Below, piece by piece: positions 34,927-45,543 of a stretch of 64,000 nt of DNA. The position numbers and the translations under genes are program-made. Below the pieces are notes generated by a model that was not told the DNA's origin, made no database searches, and saw nothing but the letters and a program-made list of their open reading frames with translations. Every line of letters begins with the position of its first letter. Positions within the stretch are counted from its first letter, which is position 1. Source of the stretch: Populus alba (Eukaryota > Streptophyta > Magnoliopsida > Malpighiales > Salicaceae); contig NC_133287.1 of assembly GCF_005239225.2 (NCBI RefSeq), positions 15,233,493 through 15,297,492 of the forward strand, in the 5' to 3' direction.

Positions 34927-36198
34927 TGCCTGTAACCCGTAGTGGCACTTTCATACACCATGGTAACCAACCAAAACCCAAACAATCCAAACCCAACCAA
35001 CCAAAACCCGCACAACCTAAACCCAACCACCCAAAACCCAAACCACCCAAACCCAACCAACCAAAACCCAAACGCCCGAGGCATAGACCAACCTCAGTTG
35101 CGGCACTAGGTTGATTAGATTGCCACAATAATGGAGCAACTTATTCATCAACTGGATGTCTTGGAGGGGCGTTATGCTTGAGAGGATTACGGGCCCTTTA
35201 ATCGGCGAGGACACATAGCAATTCGTAGAGAGGGGTTAGGCGATAGTGATGGAGATGCCTATGAAGAAGAAGAAGAAAACCAGGAGTTTGAGGATCTTGA
35301 ACCTCGAGTTCAACATCATAGACGAAACAACCACAGAGGACATGCAGATCATGGCGCAGGTTATCAGCCTCTTGATGAATTGACTAAAAGAATGAAGGTT
35401 GATATGCCAGATTTTTTTGGAAAATTAAAACCCAATGCTTTTGAAGACTGGTTAACGATTATCAAGGATTACTTTGATTGGTTTGTTGTTTCAGAGGATA
35501 GGAAGGTTCGTTACATTTGGATGAAATTGAAGGGGCATACACGAGTATAGCGGGGAAGCGGGGAAGAACAACTGCGCCGAACATGAAGACCAACAATTTC
35601 TAATTGGGAAGAGATGAAAGAGCGATCAAAGGAAAAATATTTGCCCATTGACTATGAGTAGATGATGTTTAAGGAGATGTTGCAACTCAAGCAAAGATCA
35701 TTGAGTGTTGACAAATTTACAGATCACTTCCACGAACTGACTGTTCGTAGTAAGATTATGGAGACTGAGCAACAAACTTTAGCCCAATACCGTACTGGAC
35801 TATGCAGTGAGTTGCGTGAAGAAATGTGGACTGCACACTTAATCAACGTGGATGAGGCGTATCAATTGGCACTCCATATTGAAAAACAAATGGGGTTGTA
35901 GGTTGGGAGGAGAGGGACATTGTGGGAGTCAGGGTTGGAACATGTCCCAACATTTGCAACCCAAAGACCCCCATTGTTAAGGAATCAATCTAGAGGCGAG
36001 ATAAGTGGAGATTATAAGGGAAAAACCAAATCTTCAAATGAAGGACCACAATGTTATAAGTGTAAGGGCTTTGGACACTATGTTGTAGTGTGTCCAACGA
36101 AAGAAAAAAAATTAGCCTTCATTTATCAAAAGGAATTGATAGCAGAGGACATTGTTAAAGACATGGAAGGGGGAAGAAATCAATGGAAATGGTTATAG
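34927..36198 (+). pseudogene. Gypsy gag with Pro-Lys repeat and CCHC knuckle
   Basis: Opens 'MPVTRSG' and runs into a Lys-Pro-Asn-Gln repeat (34966-35075) encoded by a CAAACCCAAC-like minisatellite, which then shifts frame. Gag proper resumes near 35380 ('MKVDMPDFFGKLKP') and again at 35662-35901 with 'LSVDKFTDHFHELTVRS', a retrotransposon gag (CA-like) signature. The zinc knuckle 'CYKCKGFGHYVVVC' (CX2CX4HX4C) lies at about 36052-36095. Stops separate the blocks. Confidence 0.8.
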
Positions 36199-36250
36199 TG
36201 AAGAAAAGCACTTGGGTGCATCATACTTACCCAGTTGTGTTATCCATTGA

Positions 36251-37310
36251 GTGTTGATAGGAACGAGGAAGGAACTTCAAGCTAATCCTGAGTGGTTGCA
36301 CACCAGTATTTTTCACACTCACCTAAAGCATAATGGCCGAGATTTGAATGTCATTATTGATAATGGCAGCAATATGAATGTGATCTTTGAAATTGCCGTT
36401 AAGCGCTTAAGGCTGAATACTGAAAAGCACCCCACCCTTTATCGGATTAGCTGGGTTAATGAAGCCAATTTTGTCCTAGTGAAACAGCGTTGCTTGGTTA
36501 AATTTTCATTAGTAAGAAAATATATGGACGAAGCCTGGTGTGATGTAATTCCAATGACTATTTGCCATATGCTACTGGGATGCTCATGGCTCTATGACCG
36601 AAGAGTTCTCTATGATAGGTATCCTAATACTTACTCTTTTAATTTCAGAGGTAAGAAATATGTGTTGGACCCTTTACAGATTTCAAAATTTGATACAAAA
36701 TAAGAGGTTGTCCTAGTTTTGACGATGTGACAATTCTCTCAAGCTATATATGAGGATAACATGGTGATGTTAGTAGTGAGTCGTAGTGAAGCAAGAGGAT
36801 GACATTATTCCAATAGAGTTTTCAACAATGTTGGAGAAGTTTCAAGATATCATGCCTGACGAGGTTCCAAATCAACTACCTCCAATGAGGGAAGTGTCGC
36901 ATGCTATTGATTTGATTCTAGGATCAACCCTGCCTAATTTACCACACTACCGTATGAGCCCAATAGAGAATAGAAATCAGCCGACAAATTCAACAATTAC
37001 TAGATAAAGGGTTCATTTGAGAAAGTCTTAGCCCCTGTGTTGTTTCAGTTTTACTTACATTAAAAAAAGATGGTAGCTGGAGGATGTGCGTCGATAGTAA
37101 AACAATTAATAAGATAACTGTAAAGTATAGCTTTTCCATTCCTCGTCTTGATGATATGTTGGATTTACTTTGTGGCTCCTTTGTTTTTACTAAAATCAAC
37201 CTACGAAGTGGCTACCACCAGATCCGTATCCGAATGGGTGATGAATGGAAGACAACTTTCAAGAAGAAAGATGGTTTATTCGAGTGGCTAGATATGCAAT
37301 TTGTCTTCAT
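36251..37310 (+). pseudogene. Gypsy pol: protease and N-terminal reverse transcriptase
   Basis: At 36350-36385 'VIIDNGSNMNVI' is the aspartic-protease site with D-N-G-S in place of the usual D-S/T-G-S. Following blocks include 'MLLGCSWLYDRRVLYDRYPN'. RT begins near 36900 ('SHAIDLILGS') and continues from 37084: '[20 protein letters not shown]', '[13 protein letters not shown]', '[17 protein letters not shown]'. The sequence then departs from RT at about 37305. Confidence 0.8.
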
Positions 37311-39273
37311 ATATCTTGTATCACTAGTTATTGAATGCTTATTTTCAGTTTTGTAATTTTTCTTTACACGTTTTCTATCATTAGTTTTTAAATATTTTTT
37401 TCTTGAGGGTAAATATTCTACACGAGCACTTAATGTTATGTTGTCTCTTCTAGCCATAATTATTCAAGTACATAATAACTAAATAATGATCAAGATCATT
37501 AAGTTTGATACCAATTGACGCGAAGCTCCGATACTAAATGACATAGATGAAAGCGAATGATAACGAGGTTTATTATGAGTTAAAACCTTCGAAGACCAAT
37601 AAAACCATAATTATAGAGAGACATCCAAAACATTCAATTTTTATCCATTCAAGTTTTCACTTGCCAAAAGCTATTTCAACTCTTTATATATATATATATA
37701 TATAAAACTAAAAAACACCTTATTAATATTGAGTAGGAAAATAGAAATAGAAAAAATATTCCATACATATTGTAAAACTAGAAATGCCTAATATTATTGG
37801 ATAGAAAAATAAAAATATATAAAAAATAAAATTAACTAAGAAAAATATGTTTTTTCCTAAAAAAAACTCATACATCAGTCTCTTGAGATTGAAAAAAACT
37901 TTTCATTGAGTTTAAACTTGAGTTAGCAACCATCCTTCATAAACGTTTTTTATGTGTGAGTCAACCTATCATAAAGTCCCTAACATAACATCTTTATATG
38001 GGATGCCTCATTGTAGGTCCTTTACACAATATCTTTGTACGGGTCGTTTCATCGTGGATCACACTACTAGTATTTCTAATATCAACAAATGACGCAAATA
38101 GGACACAATACACTAGTTACTGAATGTTTTCTTTTTGAAAGGAACCTCCTCATCCTTTATTATACAACATACTATTTTGCAACCTTTTCTAGCTATGGTT
38201 ATTCAATAGCACATATTAACTAACCTTCATGAATCTTTGAGTTCTAAAACATGTTCTCTACGTTCTCTAACCAAAACCACTAAGAACTGTTAGACTTTGA
38301 TATCAACTGATGTAGAAGAAAATAACTCGTTAGAAGACAACAAACTAGAAAAGCAGAATTGAAGTTGAATAGGGTGGTTACATAGAACCCTATTTTGCAT
38401 TTTTATTATTGAATAAATAGTTTTGATGTAGTTTGCTTCTATGAGAGGTTCACAACTTCTTAAATATGTTAAAAAAATCAATCTAAACACACTAGAAAAC
38501 CTAAAAAATACAGGAGAAGTAATAAAAACCCTAAATAAAATAGAAAATATATATATAAAAACACCATAAATAAAATATTTTCCTAAACTAATACAAAATA
38601 ATAATAACTAAAAAAAATAGTCTATTAATAAAAGTCCTCGTGTATCAACTTTTTATTATACTAATTTAACCCATCCCAATTTATAATTTGAGTTACAAGT
38701 AGTTAGCGTGATTGATTAAATAAAGATCAATATAAAAAAAAACATCATTTTATTTTATTTTTTTAAAAATAAAACCCATGAAAGAAACTTTTTTCAACGT
38801 CTATGGTACTTTTTAATTATCCTTTAAAAAGACTTTTCATTTTAAGTTGTTTAATCATTATTTTATATTATAAATATTTTTTTCAATTAAGTAGATAAAA
38901 AATATAATACTCCAATTGTTTTTATTTATGGGTTCAATCAACATCTACGGTACTTTTTAATTTTTTTTATTTAAAACTTTTTAATGATCATTTTTTATTT
39001 TAAATTTGTTTACTATGGCTTTAATGAGTCACTTGGACAAAGGGATGTGTTTATTTTTTAGTTCAAAAAATATTTTTAAGAATTTTTTAAATTTTTTTAT
39101 TTAATTTTTTTATATAATTTAATTTTTATATATATTAATATAAAAATAAATATTTTTTAAAAAATATTATTTTAATATTTATAAAATAAAAAATAGTTTA
39201 AAAAATAACCAGAAACCATTTGGTCATACCAATTCATGAAAGCTAGTTTAATAGACTTCTTCTACTCTTCTCA
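37311..39273. other. AT-rich DNA with probable LTR debris
   Basis: Two related blocks at about 37440-37560 and 38165-38345 share 'tctagc(c/t)at(a/g)(a/g)ttattcaa' and 'tttgata(c/t)caa(t/c)tgat', the second phrase being the reverse complement of a Met-tRNA primer-binding-site-like word. They look like remnants of one retroelement in - orientation. A dispersed-repeat copy occupies about 39040-39232. No gene is seen. Confidence 0.35.
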
Positions 39274-41552
39274 CTAGTTACATGACCCGTGCGATGACGC
39301 GGGTTAATTTATTTTTGCTTAAAAATATATAAAAAAACTAAGGTCTAAAAATGTTACGTCTTTCTGTAAAGTTATACCCAAGAGTCTTGGGTTTGGTTGC
39401 AACACCTAACCCAAGAGTAATATTTTATAATATTAATAATAATATTAAACCAGCATAACTCAAGTTTAAGTGAGTCTGACTACAATACCGGATCCAATGG
39501 CCTTGGATGTGGGTCTGGCTATAAGGTTGTGTCATAAAAGTATGATAATCAAATAGATTAATTAAAAAAAAACAAAGAAAAAAAACCAACAAGAAGAAAA
39601 AAAACTAACAAAAAAAATTCTTTTTTTTTAATTAACTGGGTTAACCTTTCAAACCAGGTTAACCCGTCAAACCTTGGATTCGTGTCGTGAAAGTTTGATA
39701 ACTAAATAGAAAAAAAACAATTGATGGGTTACCCATAATTAATTGGGCTATCCTGTGAAACCAGGTTAATCCATCAAACCCGGGATCCGTGTCATGAAAG
39801 TTTGATAACTAAATATAAAAAAAAATTAACATTAACAAACTAAATTAAACGAAAACAATTAACTAAAAAGGAAAAAAAAAACAAAAGGCATCAACCTTTT
39901 TATTGTGGACTGCACTGCACTGTGCAGTTCACAGTCAAAGGCATAAAAAGAAAAAAAAAAAACTAAAGGCATCAAACGATAACTAAATAGAAAAAAATTA
40001 ATATTAATGAACTAAATTAAATATAAAAAAATATTAATTAAAAGAAAAAATAAAGAAAAAAAAACCTATAAGAAGAAAAAAAAACTAATGAAGAAAGAGA
40101 AAAAAAAATCTAAATTAACCATGAATCAACTGGGTTAACCCATCAAATTTGGGATATGTGTCATAAAAGTTTGATAATTAAATAGAAAAAATTTTAATAT
40201 TAAAAAAGTAAATAAAAAATAATTAAAAATTAAAAAAAAAACCAAAGAAAAAGGTTAAAAAAAAAAAACTAAAGGCATCAGCTTTTTCACTGTATATTAC
40301 ACTATGCAGTCCACAGTAAAAGGTTTAAAAAGAAAAAGAAAAAAAAAAAAACAAAGGCACACACCATGGGTAATTTTTTTTTTCTTGTAGTAAAATTTCA
40401 AGAAAAAGCCTAAGATCTAATAGTGTTAGGTTTTTCTGCAAAGATATACCAAAAAGCCTTGGGTCTAGTTGCAACGCTTGACCCAAGAGTAATATTTATA
40501 ATATTGATAATAATATTAAACTTACATTACTCAAGTTTAAGTGAGTCTGACTGCAACACCAGACCAATAGCCTTGGATGTAGGTTTAGTTGCAAAGTCGT
40601 GTCATAAAAGTGTGATAATTAAATATATTAACTAAAAAGAAAAAAAAACCAACAAGAAGAAAAAAAAACTAATGAAGAAAAAGAAAAAAAAATGAATTAA
40701 CCAGGTTAACCCGTCAAACCTAGAATTCACGTCATGAAAGTTTGATAACCGCATAGAAAAAAAATTGACTCGTTAACCCATAAATAATTGGTTTAACCCG
40801 TCAAACCCGAGATATGTGTCATGGAAGTCCGATACTTAAATAGAAATAAATTTAAAATTAACAAACTAAACTAAACAAAAAAAATTAATTAAAAAGAAAA
40901 AAAATCCGGGTTAACTCGTCAAACCAGGCTAACTCGTTAAACCTGGAATCCGTGCCATGAAAGTCTGATAACTAAATAAAAAAAATTTGACATTAACATA
41001 CCAAATTAAATAAAAAAATTTATAAAAGAACAAAAAATTGACGGGTTAACCCAAAATTAATTGGGTTAACCCGTGAAACCTGAAATATGTGTCATGAAAG
41101 TCTAATAACTAAATAGAAAGAAATTTAACATTAACAAACTAAAGTAAATGAAAAAAATTAATTAAAAAGAAAAGAAAAGCAAAAAAAAAAATTTAGGATT
41201 AACTCGTCAAACTGTGTTAACTTGTTGTACTCGGAATCCGTGTCATGAAAGTCTGATAATTAAATAAAAAAATTAACATTAACAAACAAAAAATTTTTAT
41301 TAGAAGAAAAAAAAAACAAAGAAAGAAGCAAAAATAAAAAACCCTAAAGGCATAAAAAATGAAAAAAAAAAAGAGAGAAAAAAAAAACAGAAAAAAAAAA
41401 AGCTCATGTTTTACTCAAAAACAAAAAACCTTAGAGACATAAAAAAAGAAAAAAAAACAGATAAAAAAACAAAAAAGAAAAAAAAAAAGCTCATCTTTTA
41501 CTGTGGACTGCACTATGGAGTCCACAGTAAAAGACTAAGCCCTTTTAGTATA
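39274..41552 (-). mobile_element. Helitron-like element A
   Basis: On the - strand the element ends in a short GC hairpin (+ coordinates 39285-39303, 'acccgtgcgatgacgcgggt'), a few bases, then CTAG with T outside, which is the classical Helitron 3' end. The 5' end near 41552 reads 'TATACTAAAAGGGCTTAGTC' on the - strand, a common Helitron 5' wording, but the exact TC start is not intact. The interior is non-coding: subterminal 350-bp modules at about 39320 and 40410, GGGTTAACCC-bearing repeats, and a palindrome 'ctgtggactgcac...gtgcagt' at 39902-39938 and 41500-41533. No Rep/helicase is present, so it is non-autonomous. Confidence 0.6.
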
Positions 41553-41558
41553 GTTTAA

Positions 41559-42601
41559 CTAGAAACGTGGCCCGCGCTACGCTGCGGGTTAATTTTTTTA
41601 TATAAAAAATATTCAAAAAAGTTAAATTTAAGTGTTAGGTTTTTCTACAAAGTTATACCTAAGAGCATTGAGTCTAGCTGTTACTCCTGATCCAAAAGTT
41701 ATATTGATAATATTAATAATAATATTAAACTTGCATGACTCAAGTTTAAGTGAGTTTAGTTGCAACATCAAATCCAGAGCCTTTGATATGAGTCTGGTTG
41801 CAATGTTTTGTTATAAAAATATGATAATTAAAAAAGAAAAAAAATTAATATTATAGAATGAAATTAAAAAAAAAAGATTAATTGGAAAGAAAAAAACAAT
41901 AAAACAAAGCATTATTTCGATGAATAGTGCTTTATAAAGAGGGGTAAATTAAAATCCCCTTATGAGATCACAATAATTTAATGACCAGTAAACAAAACAA
42001 ATCATAAAGTTTAATTCTTAATCAAATCGATATTAAAGATGAGATTGAAAGAAAAAAAAACTACGCAAGAAAAAGAAAAAAAAATCTTAATCAACTGACT
42101 TAACCCGTCAAATCTGGGATTCGTGTCATAAAATTGGAAGAAAATAGATTGATGTATTTTAGTTATAGTTAATTACAATATTTAAAGATGAAATTGGAAG
42201 AAAAAACTAATAAAGAAAAAGAGAAAAAATATGAATCAACTGGGTTAGCCCACCAAATCAGGGTACCCCATCAAACCTGAGATTCGTGTCATAAGAGTGT
42301 GATAACTAAATAGAAAAAAAATTAACATTAATAAACTAAAATGAATAAAAAAAAAGATTAATTAAAAAGAAAAAAAAAAAAAAAAAAAAAAACTAATGAC
42401 GAAAAAAGAAAAAAAAAAATTGAATTAACTTGGTTAGCTCGTCAAACCAGGTTAATCCATCAAAACTAGGATTCATGTCATGAAAAAATAATAACTAAAT
42501 AGAAAAAAACTTAATATTAACAAACTAAAATTTTAAAAAATAATTAAAAAGGAAAAAAAAGAGAAAAAAAAAAAAAAAAAATACTAAAGAAACAAAATAT
42601 T

Positions 42602-42637
<36 letters not shown>

Positions 42638-43292
42638 GAATTAACGGTGTTAACCCGTCAAATATGGAATTCGTCCATGAAACCGAATAGAAAAAAAAAT
42701 TACGGGTTAACCCGGCAAACCCGGAATCCGTGTCATGAAAGTTTGATAACTAAATAAAAAAAAATTTAACATTAACAAACTAAATTAAATGAAAAAATTA
42801 ATTAAAAAGAAAAACCAAAAAAAAAATCGGGTTAACGCATCAAACTCGGAACCCATGTAATGAAAGTTTGATAACTAAATAGAAACAAATTTAACACTAA
42901 CAAAAAAAATATCATTAAAAAAAAAACAAAGAAAAAAAAACAAAAAACAAATTAAAAAAAAAGAACAAAAGCAAAAAAAAAAGACAGCTAAGCGTTTCAC
43001 TGTCGCACATGAAAAAAATAATTAAAAAGAAAAAACTAGAAAAATAATCTGGGTTAACCCATTGACCCAAAACATGTATCATGAAAATTTGATAACTAAA
43101 AAAAAAAATTAACATTAACAAAAAAAATTAAAAAAAAAAACATTCATTAAAAAAAAAGCTTAAAAAAAACAAAGAAAAAAGAAGAAAAGAAAAGATAAAA
43201 AAAAACAGCCTAAAAAAAAAAAAAAAAAAAAGATGAAGAAGAAAACATCTCAGCGTTTCACTGTGGACTTGTACAATGAAACAATGAGCACT

Positions 43293-43326
<34 letters not shown>

Positions 43327-44491
43327 TAATTTTAAAAGAAAAACAAAGTACTTAACTGAAGAAGAATTTAACTGGGTTAACCTAAATTTAAACCTATTGA
43401 AAAAAAAACAGAAAAAAAAAAAAAAAAGAAAAAAAAACATATTAAAAAAACCACATTAAATAAAAAAAAAAAAATTTAAAAAAAAAACAAAGAAAAAAGA
43501 AAAAAAAGGCCTAAAAAACAAAGAAAAAAGGTGTTAACAATATTAAAGATGAAAACTGGAAAGAAGAAAAAAAAACTAATAAAAATGAAAAAAATGAAAA
43601 AAAAAAATCCAACCAGGGTTGGTTAAGATTGTTGCATGAAAAGTTCGATAACTAAATAGAAAAAAAAAAACTTAATATTTAACAAAACTAAATTTTAAAA
43701 AAAAATAATTAAAAAAGCAAAAAAAAAAAATATAAAAAAAATATTAATTTAAAAAAAAAAGAAAAAGAAAGAAAAGCCTATATGAAGAGAAAAACTAATG
43801 AAGAAAAAGAAAAAAAAAATCTGAATTAACTGAGTGAACCCTTCAAACTAGGTTAACCTGTCAAATCTGATATTCGTGTCATAAAAGTTTGATAACTGAA
43901 TTGGAAAAACATTTACGGGTTAACCCAGAATCAGCTTGGTTAACCTGTCAAACTTGTAATCCGTGTCATAAGAGTTTGATAAATAAATAGAAAAAAATTA
44001 ACATTAACAAACTAAATTAAACGAAAAAATTAATTAAAAAGAAAAATAAGAAAAAAATTTGGGTTAGCGCGTCAAACCCGGAACCCATGTAATGAAAATT
44101 TGATAACTAAATAGAAAAAAATTAAACGTTAACAAAAAAAAATATTCATTAAAAAAAAAACAAAGAAAATAAAACAGCTTAAAAAAAACAAAGAAAAAAG
44201 AAAAAAAAATCTTAAAAAAACAAAGCAAAAAAAAAAAAAGATAGCTAAGCGTTTCACAGCGGACTGCACTCGAAAAAAATTAATTAAAAAAAAAACCAGA
44301 AAAAAAAATATAGGTTAACCCATCAAAACTAAAACCTGTATCATGAAAATTTGATTAGTAAATAGAAAAAAATTTAACATTAACAAAAAAAAATTAAAAA
44401 CAAAAAATTGATTAAAAAAAAACAAAGAAAAAAAACAACTTAAAAAAAAACAAAGAAGAAAGAAGAAAAAAAAAAGCATAAAAAACAAAGT

Positions 44492-44522
<31 letters not shown>

Positions 44523-44590
44523 AAGAAGACAACTCATCGTTTCACTGTGGACTTGCATAGTGAAACACTGAGCAGTGTTAGCTATTGTTA
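41559..44590 (-). mobile_element. Helitron-like element B
   Basis: Its CTAG (41559-41562) and hairpin 'cccgcgctacgctgcggg' (41571-41588) start only 7 bp after element A. The same 350-bp module follows (41620-41830), then many A-rich units with 'gggttaaccc', 'gtgtcatgaaagtttgataa' and 'ctaaatagaaaaaa'. Motifs around 'cgtttcactgtggacttg' recur at about 43250, 44250 and 44540. The 5' end close to 44585 is not well defined. Long A-runs yield false Phe-rich frames on the - strand. Confidence 0.55.
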
Positions 44591-44799
44591 CTAGTTAGAT
44601 GACCCGCGCGATGCCGCAGGTCAATGTTTTTTGTATAAAAAATGTCATAACCAAATTTTTGACCCTTTTATTTTAAATATTTTATTTACTGAAAAAATGC
44701 TGAAACAAATAATGAAAAAACAAATAAAAATAAAATAAATGAAGAATTAATTAAAATTTGGGTTAAGGGCAACATGATTGGAAGTTTTAGGGTTTAGTT

Positions 44800-45170
44800 A
44801 AACTTTGAAATTAATCTAATTAATCCAATCAAGGATTTAAGTGGAGAATTGATAAGTTTTGAGACTTAATTAAGCTTGAAAATTAATCTAATTAATCCAA
44901 TTAAGGGTTTAATTGGAGAATTAATAAGTTTTGAGACTTAATTAAGCTTGGAATTAATTTAATTAATCCAATTAAGGGTTTAATTGGAGAATTGATAAAT
45001 TTTTAGACTTAATTAAGCTTGAAATTAATTTAATTCATCCAATCAAGGATTTAATTGGAGAGTTAATAAGTTTTGAGACTTAATGAAGCTTGGAATTAAT
45101 TTAATTAATCCAATTAAGGGTTTAATTGGAGAATTGATCATTTTTGATACTTAATTGGACTCGGATTTAA
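44800..45170 (+). repeat. Five tandem units of about 71 bp in the solo LTR
   Basis: 'taatccaat(t/c)aagg' recurs at about 44821, 44893, 44964, 45035 and 45106. Each is followed by 'tttaattggagaatt', 'ataagttttgagacttaatt' and 'aagctt'. Period 71-72 bp, few differences between units. Confidence 0.85.
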
Positions 45171-45536
45171 TTAAATTAATGAAATCAGGGACTTAATTGA
45201 AGAAATATTAACGATTGGGGTCCAAATTGCGAAATTAAAATCCAAGGATTACATTGAAAAAGGCGCGTAAATGCAGGGGGCTAATTACCGTTTAAACTAG
45301 GGGCGTAATTACAAAAGTTTTGAAATTTCGCGGGTCAAAGTGAAAATGGCCACTGCTATCTCCAAAACGGCGTCGTTTTGAAGACGCTGTTCATCTTCTT
45401 CTTTAAACCAGCGATCGTTTTCCACAGTAAAGGAGGCCGAACGTTGCAGCAGTAATGGTCGCTCGTTGGCCTGAGTTATGAGCGTTTAATGGTGGTCGTT
45501 CCTCAGCCTACCACCCGTTACCAACCCGCCGAGTCC

Positions 45537-45543
45537 TATATAA
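45537..45543 (+). promoter_or_regulatory. TATA box of the solo LTR
   Basis: TATATAA in 'gtcctatataagccaag'. Its position near the middle of the LTR, followed by GC-richer leader-like sequence, fits a U3/R boundary for transcription of the former element. Confidence 0.6.

Larger units (their letters stand above)
34570..37310 (+). mobile_element. Truncated, degenerate Ty3/gypsy retrotransposon
   Basis: A 5' LTR of about 295 bp (ca. 34570-34865; left edge approximate) is followed by a perfect initiator-Met primer-binding site TGGTATCAGAGC at 34869-34880. Then come gag, zinc knuckle, aspartic protease and the first part of reverse transcriptase. The RT sequence is lost after 'WLDMQF' at about 37305, before the YxDD motif, and no 3' LTR is seen, so the 3' half is deleted or replaced. 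Internal stops occur throughout. Confidence 0.85.

Noticed and set aside
42915..44500. Phe-rich 'membrane protein' frames on the - strand
   Set aside because: They are translations of poly(A) tracts in the repeat array, with no conserved content.
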